From Erysipelothrix sp. HDW6A (lineage in GTDB: Bacteria > Bacillota_I > Bacilli_A > Erysipelotrichales > Erysipelotrichaceae): a DNA stretch of 64,000 nt. The stretch covers positions 62,001 through 126,000 of the forward strand of contig NZ_CP049859.1 in the NCBI RefSeq assembly GCF_011400295.1. Reading direction: 5' to 3'. A program made the translations under genes and the position numbers. The notes beneath the pieces are model-generated. The model did no database searches. It worked only from the letters and a program-made list of their open reading frames with translations, and had not been told where the DNA came from. Below are positions 1-8,926 of this stretch, piece after piece (the stretch's first letter is position 1; each line of letters starts with the position of its first letter).

Positions 1-1
1 A

Positions 2-547
2 CAGAAAGATGGTAAGACACTCATCTTCATCAGTACCAATGCTCCTTTAGAAGATAAAATTGGCACAAATATTCTTGATGCAATAAATGTCTATAATTAT
101 GTTTTTTCTTCATTTAACCGTGAAACAATACTCGAAGAGAGTCAGGAAATAGGAACTCTTCCAATTAGAGATGCAAAAACAGACTTTAAAGTGACTATTG
201 ATAGGAATATCTCTTATTACTTACCAAAAGATGTATCGATTCATGATTTATCAATTCAAATTGAACCTGCTTCCGAAACTCTTGTGGCCCCGATTAAAGC
301 GAATAGCATTCTAGGAAAAGTCTCCGTGAAACTTGGAGACACAGTTCTACACGAGGAAGATATCATCACGGGACAGAAGATACCTGTGAAGTTTACTATA
401 AGGCTATGGCGAGGCTTTATATTTGCCTTGAAAGCATTGTTGGTCATTCTGTTTATCGGAATCCTTGCTATTCTAGGAATTCGATACTATAACTTAAATA
501 AAATTAGGAAACGTAAAATGAATAGAAAACGTACGATTAATCGCTAA
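2..547 (+). CDS. dacA: D-alanyl-D-alanine carboxypeptidase (PBP5 type), 3' end only
   Basis: The frame is open from the window edge, so the catalytic half lies upstream and only about 181 C-terminal residues are seen. They contain the end of the penicillin-binding domain, then a beta-rich segment like the PBP5 C-terminal domain, one hydrophobic helix (about residues 138-160 of the visible part) and a short basic tail. The enzyme trims the terminal D-Ala of peptidoglycan stem peptides on the outer face of the membrane. The assignment rests on this C-terminal architecture, because the SxxK motif is outside the window. The stop codon lies inside a terminator shared with the convergent folC. Confidence 0.72.
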   Translation, partial: QKDGKTLIFISTNAPLEDKIGTNILDAINVYNYVFSSFNRETILEESQEIGTLPIRDAKTDFKVTIDRNISYYLPKDVSIHDLSIQIEPASETLVAPIKANSILGKVSVKLGDTVLHEEDIITGQKIPVKFTIRLWRGFIFALKALLVILFIGILAILGIRYYNLNKIRKRKMNRKRTINR

Positions 548-560
548 TCGTACGTTTTTT
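527..560. terminator. bidirectional terminator shared by dacA and folC
   Basis: Ten-base arms CGTACGATTA and TAATCGTACG around a five-base loop are flanked by AAAA and a run of T. The palindrome works in both directions and contains the stop codons of both convergent genes. Confidence 0.85.
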
Positions 561-1757
561 TAAATATTCTCTAACTTCAGAAATAAAATATAGGGAACCA
601 GTAACAATAAGTGAACCTTCACCCTTTGATTCTAAACCAAAATCAATGGCTTCAAATGGATCGCGTATCGCTATAACATTTTTTCCTTTTGATAGCTCTT
701 CTAGCGAAGCTGCTCGGTAGAAATCAAACTCAGTGACAATGACCTTATCTGCATTACTAATCAGTGTATCTAACATGCCTGAGAAATCTTTATCTCGTAG
801 AGCAGTAAATACAATTGTCCATGGTTTCGGTAAAATCTGAATACTATTAATCAATTGAGTTATTCCCATTTCGTTATGGGCACCATCAATGTATATATTT
901 TCTGATATTTCCTCAAATCGTCCTGCCCAGTGTGTAGAAGCAATACCGCGAATATAAATATCATGATCAAGGTTTGGAAGTATCTCATTGACTAATGATA
1001 TTGCTAGGACTGCATTAGAGACTTGATAGGCTCCTTGATTGGTAAGGGTAAGTGTCATATCTAAATAATCAAACACATAGGATTTACCTACTGTATGGTA
1101 GTAAGGAATGCAAATTTGACGGAAAGGACTCTCTAATGCTGTAGATACCTCTACAAATATATCCAGCACTTCAATATCTTGTGAAGTAGTAATAATTGGA
1201 ACCGAAGGTTTAATGATTCCGGCTTTTTCTTTTGCTATTTCTTGAATTGTATTTCCTAGGATATTCTGGTGATCAAGTCCAACATTAGTAATACCCGAAA
1301 CAAGGGGTGTCACGACATTAGTAGCGTCAAGACGTCCTCCAAGACCTACTTCATATACAACGTAATCTACTTTCATATCAATAAAATATTGAATTGATAG
1401 TATCATATCAATCTCAAACATACTTAAGTGAAATTTTTCCCATAGAGGGTATGTCCAGTTAATATAACGAAGGAGATCTTCATCAGAGATTGGCTCGTTT
1501 TGAACACGTATTCGATCATTGTGGATTAATAAATGTGGAGAAGTAAACGTTCCCACCTTGTACCCTGCTTCTTGAAGAATAGAGCGGGTAAAGTTTGTGG
1601 TTGAACCCTTTCCATTGGTTCCACCAATGTGTATTATTTTAAGCTTATCTTGAGGCTTACCTAAATAATCTAATGCTTGATTTAAATAATCGATTCCATA
1701 AGTTTGATTTTTTCTCGCCATTACGATATCGCGTGCTTCATCAATAGTTTTAAACAT
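537..1757 (-). CDS. folC: folylpolyglutamate synthase / dihydrofolate synthase
   Basis: FolC adds glutamate to (dihydro)folates in the cytoplasm, using ATP. The 406-residue protein has the family's ATP-binding loop HIGGTNGKGS at about residues 43-52, the TSPHL motif just downstream, and the YEVGLGGRLDATN segment near 135-147. Length is normal for the family. The ATG has a GGAG ribosome site and overlaps the ung stop by 8 bases, so ung and folC are translationally coupled. The final residues are encoded inside the shared terminator. Confidence 0.93.
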   Translation of the reverse strand: MFKTIDEARDIVMARKNQTYGIDYLNQALDYLGKPQDKLKIIHIGGTNGKGSTTNFTRSILQEAGYKVGTFTSPHLLIHNDRIRVQNEPISDEDLLRYINWTYPLWEKFHLSMFEIDMILSIQYFIDMKVDYVVYEVGLGGRLDATNVVTPLVSGITNVGLDHQNILGNTIQEIAKEKAGIIKPSVPIITTSQDIEVLDIFVEVSTALESPFRQICIPYYHTVGKSYVFDYLDMTLTLTNQGAYQVSNAVLAISLVNEILPNLDHDIYIRGIASTHWAGRFEEISENIYIDGAHNEMGITQLINSIQILPKPWTIVFTALRDKDFSGMLDTLISNADKVIVTEFDFYRAASLEELSKGKNVIAIRDPFEAIDFGLESKGEGSLIVTGSLYFISEVREYLKKRTISD

Positions 1758-2400
1758 GATTGCTCCAATTTATCGGGGATTGCCCAGTTTTTATTAAGTA
1801 GTCATTGATTTTACTGAATGGATGGGATCCAATGAATCCTCTGTAAGCTCCTAAAGGTGATGGATGGCTTGATTCGATAAAATAATGATGTTTATCAATA
1901 AGTTGCTTTTTATCTTGTGCTTTCTTCCCCCAAAGTACAAACACAATTGGTTTCTCTCTCTTACCCAGTTCACTTAGGACACGATCTGTAAAAGTCTCCC
2001 AACCTATATTCTTGTGTGATAATGGCTTTGAATCTTCTACAGTTAGTATCGTGTTTAGTAGAAGTACACCTTGTTGTGCCCAGGAACTTAGATCTCCATG
2101 AGTGTTATGAATACAAAGGTCATCATCAAGTTCTTTAAATATATTGATAAGACTTTTTGGCAATGGCCAGTCTTTGGGCACCGAGAAACTTAGCCCCATT
2201 GCTTGTCCTGGTTGATGATACGGATCTTGACCCACAATCACAACCTTTACGTCTGAATACGGTGTATATTCGAAGGCTTTGAATACATCATCTTCACATG
2301 GATAGATACTTTGTGTTAAACGACGTTTCTTCAAAGTATCCTGTAGTTTTTGATAGTACCCTTTAGCACTTTCTTGTTCAATTAGTGTTTTCCAATTCAT
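1750..2400 (-). CDS. ung: uracil-DNA glycosylase (family 1)
   Basis: Ung removes uracil from DNA to start base excision repair. The 216-residue sequence shows the water-activating motif GQDPYH at residues 57-62 (catalytic Asp59) and the DNA-intercalation motif HPSPL at 179-183. The ATG follows a GAGGTGAG ribosome site. It is the first gene of a two-gene unit with folC, and sits directly after the terminator of the substrate-binding protein gene upstream. Confidence 0.95.
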   Translation of the reverse strand: MNWKTLIEQESAKGYYQKLQDTLKKRRLTQSIYPCEDDVFKAFEYTPYSDVKVVIVGQDPYHQPGQAMGLSFSVPKDWPLPKSLINIFKELDDDLCIHNTHGDLSSWAQQGVLLLNTILTVEDSKPLSHKNIGWETFTDRVLSELGKREKPIVFVLWGKKAQDKKQLIDKHHYFIESSHPSPLGAYRGFIGSHPFSKINDYLIKTGQSPINWSNHV

Positions 2401-2410
2401 ATCTCACCTC

Positions 2411-2440
2411 AAAAAAAGAAGAAGAATAAAATTATTCTTC
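2411..2440 (-). terminator. terminator of the mevalonate/substrate-binding protein operon
   Basis: On the minus strand GAAGAATAA pairs with TTATTCTTC, followed by a T run. The 5' arm contains the stop codon of the substrate-binding protein gene. Confidence 0.75.
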
Positions 2441-3985
2441 CTCAATTATATCATGTTTCTCAAGCCATTCTTTTGATAATGCCACAATTTCTTTTTGTGC
2501 TGTTTCAACATCTATTTTCCCATCATAAAGATCTCTTAATACTGGCATCATATCGATTGATGTATAGATTGATCGTGCCAAGACTTTAGGATTCTTATCT
2601 AAAGCCATAACAGGTTGAGCATCGCTATAATTATAGGCTTTGATTTGCTCCATTACCATATTATCCTCAATCGAAAGCACCTCTAATAGATTTCTATGAT
2701 AAATAGGTGTTTTATGTGTGCTATTGTAGTAATTTGTAACTGCTTCACCTGATCTTAGAATTCTTAATACTTCTGCAGCTGCAGATATATACTTAACATC
2801 TTTATTGACAGCGTAACCATCAACTTCAGCGCTCGGAGTTAAGCGATAGCCATCATTAGAAGGAAACGCTGTGTATACATATTCGTCTCCACTTGCCTCT
2901 GCGTATTGTCTTGCGAAATCAAAGTCGTTTACGATGGTGAAAAGTGATTGTCTTTCATAAAAGGCAGATTCATATTTCCACTCTAAAGATTCAGCAGTAT
3001 TACGATATTTAGTGTAATCAATAATTTCAGGAAGTTCTTCAACTTCTTCACCCTCCTCAGTAAGTGGAGTGTTTTCATTATTTGGTTTTACTTCTTCAGT
3101 TGTTTCTGTGCTTGGTTTTTCTGTGTCTGGTTTTTCTTCTTGAGGTTTCGTTTCATCGTCTTTAGTCTCATCAACTAAAGGCTCTGCCGTTGTTTTATCC
3201 CATGCAGTATTACCCATAGCTTCCACAAGTTTTAATCCATCTCTAAATTCTTTGGAATCAAATCCGGGTTCAGAACCAGAATTGGTAAAATTCAAGGACC
3301 ATCGGCCTCCCGTTAAGAATGGATAGAAACTTATTTGATCTGTAAATGTAAGTGGGAAGAGAACATCAATTTCTTGTAATACAGGATCAACATTCTGCGC
3401 AATTTTGTCCCAGGACTCAAATACATCTGGAATTGAAGAATTGTCTTCATCCTTTAAATCAAAGCCTAGTTCTTCCATCAAGGTTTTATTGTAAGTGAAT
3501 AACGGTCCTTTAATACTATTTTGTACAAAATAGTAGCCTTTTAAGTTAATCGTATCCTGTGCAAGAGACGGCACTGTACTCCCAACGACTGAACTTACTT
3601 TCTGAGGCATATCATAGAGCATATTAAGGGCAAAGGCTGCATTATTCTGTGTAGTGACAATAATATCTGTTTCTAATCCTTGTGATAATTCTTCGAGTGT
3701 TAGAGGCGCTCTAACAATATAGCTAACTTTATCAAGATGAGTAGGATGAAGTTCATTCCACTTGCTTACTAAGTATTCTCCAAGTTCTTCACTTTCAACT
3801 TGTACTGTTAATTCTGCTTTATCTTCAATTAAAAATGTCTCAACGTTTCTGTCATAACATGCACTTTTACCATCTAATGTACACTTTGAAGACATTAGAA
3901 GAAACGTTGTGGCAACTACCGCAATAATCAAAGCAGATAGTGCACCTACAATAATAATTTTATTCTTACTTGAACTATTACTCAC
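2432..3985 (-). CDS. membrane-anchored ABC-type substrate-binding protein with a Pro/Glu/Thr linker
   Basis: The 517-residue protein starts with one transmembrane helix (about residues 9-31) and continues as a family 1 (maltose-binding-like) extracellular solute-binding fold. Cys35 lacks a proper lipobox (SSKC), so it is probably a signal-anchored protein, not a lipoprotein. An acidic stretch rich in Pro, Glu and Thr (about 270-322) interrupts the fold. No permease or ATPase gene is adjacent, so the ligand is unknown. The start is GTG, overlapping the fni stop by 8 bases, which makes it the last gene of the mevalonate operon. The family call comes from overall pattern; the role is not established. 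Confidence 0.7.
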   Translation of the reverse strand: MSNSSSKNKIIIVGALSALIIAVVATTFLLMSSKCTLDGKSACYDRNVETFLIEDKAELTVQVESEELGEYLVSKWNELHPTHLDKVSYIVRAPLTLEELSQGLETDIIVTTQNNAAFALNMLYDMPQKVSSVVGSTVPSLAQDTINLKGYYFVQNSIKGPLFTYNKTLMEELGFDLKDEDNSSIPDVFESWDKIAQNVDPVLQEIDVLFPLTFTDQISFYPFLTGGRWSLNFTNSGSEPGFDSKEFRDGLKLVEAMGNTAWDKTTAEPLVDETKDDETKPQEEKPDTEKPSTETTEEVKPNNENTPLTEEGEEVEELPEIIDYTKYRNTAESLEWKYESAFYERQSLFTIVNDFDFARQYAEASGDEYVYTAFPSNDGYRLTPSAEVDGYAVNKDVKYISAAAEVLRILRSGEAVTNYYNSTHKTPIYHRNLLEVLSIEDNMVMEQIKAYNYSDAQPVMALDKNPKVLARSIYTSIDMMPVLRDLYDGKIDVETAQKEIVALSKEWLEKHDIIEEE

Positions 3986-4988
3986 GCACTATCACCCAGC
4001 TTTCTTTAATCTGATAAGGAACACGAGCAACTTCCTTTATATTACGTGCTCCAATTAATACCATAATACGTCTTAAATCTTCGAAGAAGTTATCTGCCTG
4101 TCTCATCATTTCTTTGTCGTCATGTTGTGTCATCTTTAGGAATGTACCAGAAATCCCTACGGCTTTAGCCCCTAAACGAATCAGTTTTAGGACATCAAGT
4201 GGTGTTTTAACCCCACCTGATGCAATGATTTCAAGTTTATCATGATAAAGTTTTGTGATTTGAAGAGATTCAATTGCTGTTAATCCCCAATCAGTAAGAT
4301 AGTCATAGCGTTTCTCAACTGAACGTGCATTTTCAATGGATATAAAGTTTGTTCCCCCATGCCCACTCACGTCTACGTGTTTAACACCACGTTCATACAG
4401 TTGTTTTACAGTAGCATCATTCATACCAAAACCAACTTCTTTAACGATAACTGGGACATCTACTGCCTTTACGATTTCCTCGATATGATCAAGCCAATGC
4501 GCAAAGTCACGGTCACCTTCATCCATCGTAAGTTCTTGGGCAACATTAATATGAATACCTAATGCGTTCGCTTGAATCATTGCGATTGCTCTTTGTGCAT
4601 CATCTACACTTGCATTGGCACTAACGTTACCAATTATAAAACCATGAGGGTTCGTCTCTCTAACAATTTTAAAACTACCCTCATATTCAGGATGTTCCAA
4701 AGCAACGTGTTGCGATCCAACCGCCATAGGAATATCCAAACGAGCAGCAATCAAAGCTAGTTTTTTATTGATTTGACCCGTTTTTTCACTGCCTCCTGTC
4801 ATAGCATTAATATATACAGGATAAGGGAAATCTCGGTTCAAATAACGTGTACTAGTATCAACGTCACTTAAGTTCATATTTGGAATACTATTATGGACTA
4901 AACGCATCGATTCAAAAGGGTCTTTAGGCTTTGGAAGCGATAAGGCTAGTTCTACGTGATCATCTTTTCTTTTAGAACGAATACTCAT
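3978..4988 (-). CDS. fni: isopentenyl-diphosphate delta-isomerase, type 2
   Basis: This FMN- and NADPH-dependent enzyme interconverts isopentenyl and dimethylallyl diphosphate. The 336-residue TIM barrel begins RxxRKxDHVELAL and shows NAMTGG (about 60-65), QHVALEH (about 93-99), the VKEVGFG segment, and the glycine-rich phosphate site ASGGVKTPLD. It is fourth in mvaK1-mvaD-mvaK2-fni and overlaps the mvaK2 stop by 17 bases. Its presence closes the route from mevalonate to both C5 isoprenoid units. Confidence 0.95.
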   Translation of the reverse strand: MSIRSKRKDDHVELALSLPKPKDPFESMRLVHNSIPNMNLSDVDTSTRYLNRDFPYPVYINAMTGGSEKTGQINKKLALIAARLDIPMAVGSQHVALEHPEYEGSFKIVRETNPHGFIIGNVSANASVDDAQRAIAMIQANALGIHINVAQELTMDEGDRDFAHWLDHIEEIVKAVDVPVIVKEVGFGMNDATVKQLYERGVKHVDVSGHGGTNFISIENARSVEKRYDYLTDWGLTAIESLQITKLYHDKLEIIASGGVKTPLDVLKLIRLGAKAVGISGTFLKMTQHDDKEMMRQADNFFEDLRRIMVLIGARNIKEVARVPYQIKESWVIVRE

Positions 4989-6000
4989 TGTTTGTTACCT
5001 CTACATCTAACAATAGAATACCATTTTTTTGCCATTCTATGTCTATTTTCTCAATAATTTCGTTTTTAATCTTCTGTCCAATTGCTATACCACAGTCTCC
5101 TCCACCAGAACCTGATAACTTCGCCATTAAATCGTATTTATTAGCGATAGCAACCAGTTTCTCTAGAGTCTTGGTTTCGATATTAAGCCCAGTATCAAGA
5201 GCAAGTTGATTTAATAAATAACGGTATTGACTCATAAAGTCTGCCATTGAATCTCGATTTGTTTTCTTCACACCTTCAATAAAACCATGTGTAATATTTT
5301 GAGCGTTTTCTAAAAACTTAGTGTACTTGACGGGATTATTGCGACCCCACTCAAGAAATGTACTGACGTATGGATTGGTTTTATTTTCACTTTGCGTCCA
5401 TCCGACTACCATTTCAAAATCATTCCAAGGGAGCTTTTGAATATCAAGCATTGGCCAATCTAATTTTATGAGATCGACTGCTAACTCTTGTTTCATTAGC
5501 CAGTCTTTATCGTATCGTGAATAACTAATCACACCACCATAGATTGATGCAGCTAGATCACCACCGGAACTAAGCTCATTCATTCGAGCCTGTGTTAAAA
5601 CACTAAGTTTAAAGAGTTCTTCTTGTGTATATGAAACTTCATAATGTGAGAGTACTGATGCAATGACTGAAACAATCACAACTCCCGAAGAACCAAAACC
5701 ATATTTCTTATTTGATACATCATCAAGTTCGCTTTCAACAAGCATGGTAAAAGAATCTTCTTTTCCTGCATATTCAAAAGCTGTTTGAAGTGCATATGCA
5801 ACGTATCGCATTGGGCCTTTAAACGTTTCATCTTGAAGTTCATGAATCGTTCCAAAACTACTTTCCACTTTCAAATTCTTTGCGGGATTGATGGTAACGT
5901 GAATATATCGGTTGATTGCTGCGACAACACTTGGATGACCCGGAATCACTACTGCATATTCACCCATTATGTACAATTTCCCAGGAAATTTCAGTTTCAT
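4972..6000 (-). CDS. mvaK2: phosphomevalonate kinase
   Basis: The enzyme phosphorylates phosphomevalonate to the diphosphate with ATP. It is a 342-residue GHMP kinase: PGKLYIMGEYAVV at the N terminus, the ATP loop KKYGFGSSGVVIVS near 93-106, and the C-terminal GSGGGDCGIA motif near 295-304. The ATG overlaps the mvaD stop as ATGA. Gene order and the GEYAVV/GSGGGDC signatures separate it from the neighbouring mevalonate kinase. Confidence 0.94.
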   Translation of the reverse strand: MKLKFPGKLYIMGEYAVVIPGHPSVVAAINRYIHVTINPAKNLKVESSFGTIHELQDETFKGPMRYVAYALQTAFEYAGKEDSFTMLVESELDDVSNKKYGFGSSGVVIVSVIASVLSHYEVSYTQEELFKLSVLTQARMNELSSGGDLAASIYGGVISYSRYDKDWLMKQELAVDLIKLDWPMLDIQKLPWNDFEMVVGWTQSENKTNPYVSTFLEWGRNNPVKYTKFLENAQNITHGFIEGVKKTNRDSMADFMSQYRYLLNQLALDTGLNIETKTLEKLVAIANKYDLMAKLSGSGGGDCGIAIGQKIKNEIIEKIDIEWQKNGILLLDVEVTNNEYSF

Positions 6001-6941
6001 AATACTTTGATTCCTTCACCACTTCGACATACTACTGTTTCAATTCCGTCAGGAAGAGACTTTAGAACAGTATCTACATGCTCTTGTGTCGTCATAATCT
6101 TAACGTTAGGTCCTGCATCCATAGTAAAAAAAGCAGGAACTTCCTTTTGTAGTTCTCTTAATCGATTCATTATATCTAAAGTTTTAGGTTCAAAGTACCA
6201 CATATTAACTGCCATTAAGGAAGCATGCATTTGGAGTGCATTGGTCTGAGCTAGTTTTCCTAATGTCCAAATATCTTGATTACGAATTGCTTCTTCAATC
6301 AGATCTGCAGTTTTTTCAGTGTTCTCAATCCAAGCAGGGTAATATGGTGACTCTTTGGCAGTAATATCCATTGCAGTACTACTTGAATAGGGTTTAATCT
6401 GATCGTTGATAATACATACTATCATTCTAAAATCGTCCCATGGAGCTACATCTAAAGGCTCCGCATAACTATTATCATGATTGCTTCCGCGATTCCACTT
6501 TACAAATCCTGGATATATTGAACGGGATGCACTCCCAGATCCAAGTCTTGCAAGTTTAGAAAGTTCTTCATTCGATAAATTCAAATCTAAGGTTGCCGCC
6601 TTTGCGAGTGCTGCAAAAGCTGAAGCACTGGATGCTAATCCTGCTTCTTTAGGAACATGGTTCCATGACTCAATCTTCGCATATGAGTTAATATCAAACA
6701 TACTACGAATACGGTCCATATACTGATACACACGCTTTGCAACTTTATCATCAACTACTTCGTCATCTAAATAGAAAATATCCCTATCTAATGCGTCATC
6801 ATAAGTTACGCGAGTATCAGTATAAAACTCGTTTAATGTAAGTGAAATACTTGAATTGTGGGGAATCTTTAACTCGCTATTTGCTTTTCCCCAATATTTT
6901 AATAGAGCAATATTAGTGTGTGCTCTTACAATTTTACTCAT
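5997..6941 (-). CDS. mvaD: diphosphomevalonate decarboxylase
   Basis: The enzyme uses ATP to decarboxylate mevalonate diphosphate to isopentenyl diphosphate. The 314 residues carry the N-terminal ALLKYWGK signature, the GHMP-type loop EAGLASSASAFAALA near 93-107, and the TMDAGPNVK motif near 273-281 that holds the conserved Asp. It overlaps mvaK1 by 8 bases and mvaK2 by 4, so the three kinase-fold enzymes are probably made together. Confidence 0.95.
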   Translation of the reverse strand: MSKIVRAHTNIALLKYWGKANSELKIPHNSSISLTLNEFYTDTRVTYDDALDRDIFYLDDEVVDDKVAKRVYQYMDRIRSMFDINSYAKIESWNHVPKEAGLASSASAFAALAKAATLDLNLSNEELSKLARLGSGSASRSIYPGFVKWNRGSNHDNSYAEPLDVAPWDDFRMIVCIINDQIKPYSSSTAMDITAKESPYYPAWIENTEKTADLIEEAIRNQDIWTLGKLAQTNALQMHASLMAVNMWYFEPKTLDIMNRLRELQKEVPAFFTMDAGPNVKIMTTQEHVDTVLKSLPDGIETVVCRSGEGIKVL

Positions 6942-7875
6942 TGATATTCCCCTCTAAATTATAGAACCAAGTTTGGTGTGCGCCGCTTTCTCTTAACTTT
7001 AAGGCAATTGTCTCTGCTGATTCTTCATCTTTTGCAAGAGCAATCATACACCCTCCTTGACCACTTCCAGTAAGCTTAGCGCCCAATGCACCGTATTGCA
7101 TTGCGATTTCGACAAAGCGGTCAAGTGTATCGTTGGAAACAGAGAAGTCTCTGAGAATTGCATGAGTTTCTAGCATTGCCTTTCCAACTTTTGACATGTC
7201 TCCTGTATAGAGGTTTAATAATGTCTCATCTGTAAGTACACCAATACGATTCATACGAGAAATCATATCAGTATTATCATGGAGTTTGCCTGCAAAATCA
7301 GCTACAGCTTCTCGTGTACTGCCAAGTTCTCCAGTATCTGCTACAACAAGATACCCTTTAAGTTTTAGTGGTAAATGACGTTTCTCATGATTACGACGAA
7401 AATACAGAGGCAGGTCTGCAATGACCGTATTCACATCCAAGCCACTAGGATTAAGATGATGAATGTTCTCTGCTACATTGACAAGCTCAATTAACTCGTC
7501 TTCTGATAACTCAACACCAAATGCTGCGATAACACCACGCACTACGGATACAGAGACTGCAGCACTTGAGCCTAAACCTCTGTTTGCAGGTAATGTTGAT
7601 TCAATATCGACGTGAATTGATGAGTTACTTTTGTTTATATATTTTAAAGTTGTTTCAATTAGTATTGATATCCCTTGAAGTTCACTTGGAACCTCAGTAA
7701 GCAGCCCATCAAAATAGGAACAATGAATTGTTGAAACCGAATCTGTTTTTGATACGGTAGTTTTTACGTATGCTCCGTAAAATGGTAAAGAAATTGCTGG
7801 AAGACCATGCACAACAGCATGTTCACCCATCAAGATTATCTTACCATGAGCATATCCTATACCTAGTTCTTTCAT
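6934..7875 (-). CDS. mvaK1: mevalonate kinase
   Basis: First gene of the mevalonate operon; it phosphorylates mevalonate. The 313-residue GHMP kinase has GKIILMGEHAVVHG near 11-24, the ATP loop PANRGLGSSAAVSV near 91-104, and the C-terminal AKLTGSGQGGCMIAL. The ATG is preceded by GGAAGGTG. The earlier HMG-CoA steps (mvaS, mvaA) are not in this window. Confidence 0.95.
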   Translation of the reverse strand: MKELGIGYAHGKIILMGEHAVVHGLPAISLPFYGAYVKTTVSKTDSVSTIHCSYFDGLLTEVPSELQGISILIETTLKYINKSNSSIHVDIESTLPANRGLGSSAAVSVSVVRGVIAAFGVELSEDELIELVNVAENIHHLNPSGLDVNTVIADLPLYFRRNHEKRHLPLKLKGYLVVADTGELGSTREAVADFAGKLHDNTDMISRMNRIGVLTDETLLNLYTGDMSKVGKAMLETHAILRDFSVSNDTLDRFVEIAMQYGALGAKLTGSGQGGCMIALAKDEESAETIALKLRESGAHQTWFYNLEGNINE

Positions 7876-7894
7876 ATGACACCTTCCACGCTAT

Positions 7895-7900
7895 ATTATA
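7895..7900 (-). promoter_or_regulatory. -10 box of the mevalonate operon promoter
   Basis: A perfect TATAAT lies about 20 bases before the mvaK1 ATG, downstream of the nusG terminator. No good -35 hexamer is visible at the right spacing, so this is a moderate call. Confidence 0.5.
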
Positions 7901-7950
7901 CACCATTATGTTAAAAATGATTAGATTCACACAACTTCCGATATTAAAGT

Positions 7951-7972
7951 AAAAAACGGGTTTCCCCGCTTT
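7951..7972 (-). terminator. terminator of rpmG-secE-nusG
   Basis: On the minus strand AAGCGGG, a GAAA tetraloop and CCCGTTT run into six T residues. The hairpin starts at the nusG stop codon. Confidence 0.8.
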
Positions 7973-8508
7973 TAGATTGCTTCTAAGTCTGTGTATGAAA
8001 TCTCTGTCGGTGTTTCACGACCGAATAGAATTGTAAGAACCATTGCAGTTTGAGCATCATCGTTCATTGAATCGACTGTTCCTTCAATACCTGCAAAAGG
8101 ACCTGATAAGATCTTAACTGTATCACCAACTTGGAAGTTGACAACAAGTTTTTGATCACTCATTCCCATACGACGTAAAATTGATTCAATTTCTTCTGGT
8201 GAAACTGGGAATGGTTTTGCCCCACCACCTGATGAACCGATAAATCCAGTTACTCCAGGAGTGTTACGAACAACATACCATGCTTCATCAGTCATAATCA
8301 TTTCCACAAATAAGTATCCAGGGAATAGATTACGCATTTTCTCAACTTTTTTACCATTTTTGTATTCAATTTCTTTTTCTTCAGCAACTAAAATTCTGAA
8401 TAATGAATCTTCAATACCCATTGTCTCAACACGACGAATTAAATTTTCTTTAACTCTGTTTTCGTGTCCAGCATAAGTGTTAACTACATACCATTGTTTA
8501 TCTTCCAT
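7972..8508 (-). CDS. nusG: transcription termination/antitermination factor NusG
   Basis: NusG binds RNA polymerase and modulates pausing and Rho action. The protein (178 residues from the chosen ATG) has the NGN domain beginning WYVVNTYAGHE and a C-terminal KOW domain (VGDTVKILSGPFAGIEG). I prefer the ATG at 8508 because AGGTG sits six bases upstream and the secE stop lies just one base before it. An in-frame GTG nine bases earlier is possible but has a poorly spaced ribosome site. Unlike in Bacillus, rplK-rplA do not follow; they lie 40 kb away. Confidence 0.94.
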   Translation of the reverse strand: MEDKQWYVVNTYAGHENRVKENLIRRVETMGIEDSLFRILVAEEKEIEYKNGKKVEKMRNLFPGYLFVEMIMTDEAWYVVRNTPGVTGFIGSSGGGAKPFPVSPEEIESILRRMGMSDQKLVVNFQVGDTVKILSGPFAGIEGTVDSMNDDAQTAMVLTILFGRETPTEISYTDLEAI

Positions 8509-8509
8509 T

Positions 8510-8692
8510 TTACGCACCTATTCCTAACAATCTTAATGCCCATACGAGCACAAATTCTGTAAGAATAAAGTACGCTACAAAGAATAAGATAAATGATATT
8601 GCGATTACCGTATTTCTGCGTGTTTCCTTGCTGCTTGGCCATTGAATTTTACGAACTTCTTCTTTAACACCAGCTATTGTAAACCATTTCAT
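8510..8692 (-). CDS. secE: preprotein translocase subunit SecE
   Basis: A 60-residue single-span membrane protein, the usual minimal Gram-positive SecE. An amphipathic start containing EEVRKIQWPSSKETRRNT is followed by one hydrophobic helix (about 29-52). It stabilises SecY in the translocon. The AGGAGG ribosome site overlaps the rpmG stop codon, and nusG follows after a single base. Confidence 0.93.
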   Translation of the reverse strand: MKWFTIAGVKEEVRKIQWPSSKETRRNTVIAISFILFFVAYFILTEFVLVWALRLLGIGA

Positions 8693-8703
8693 AGCATTTC
8701 CTC

Positions 8704-8862
8704 CTATTTTGAGTCACGATGTAAGGTGTGTTTGCCACATCGCTTACAAAATTTTCTAACTTCAAGACGCTCTTGCGAATTTGTATGATTGCGGGTCGTT
8801 GTATAATTTCGAGACAAACATTCAGTACAGATTAATATTACTTTTTCTCTCTTGTTTGACAT
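8704..8862 (-). CDS. rpmG: 50S ribosomal protein L33, zinc-binding form
   Basis: A 52-residue ORF starting [15 protein letters not shown]. Two pairs of cysteines (CTEC and CKRC) make it the zinc-containing (C+) L33 form. The ATG is six bases downstream of a strong promoter-terminator element. rpmG-secE-nusG is the standard Firmicute order. Confidence 0.93.
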   Translation of the reverse strand: MSNKREKVILICTECLSRNYTTTRNHTNSQERLEVRKFCKRCGKHTLHRDSK

Positions 8863-8865
8863 AAT

Positions 8866-8916
8866 AAAAAAACCCCACTTTCGTGCTATCTAACTTTAAC
8901 ATAGATACACAGTGGG
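8866..8916 (-). terminator. terminator of the sigma factor unit, overlapping the rpmG promoter
   Basis: On the minus strand CCCACT and AGTGGG form the base of a hairpin, with GTG/CAC and TATCTA/TAGATA extending it around one bulged G, followed by seven T residues. It ends four bases before the rpmG start codon. Confidence 0.75.
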
Positions 8917-8922
8917 TGTCAA
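8893..8922 (-). promoter_or_regulatory. promoter of rpmG-secE-nusG
   Basis: Perfect -35 TTGACA at 8917-8922 and -10 TAAAGT at 8893-8898 (18-base spacer), or TTAAAG at 8894-8899 with 17. The -10 and spacer lie inside the hairpin that ends the preceding transcript. Confidence 0.65.
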
Positions 8923-8926
8923 TTAA

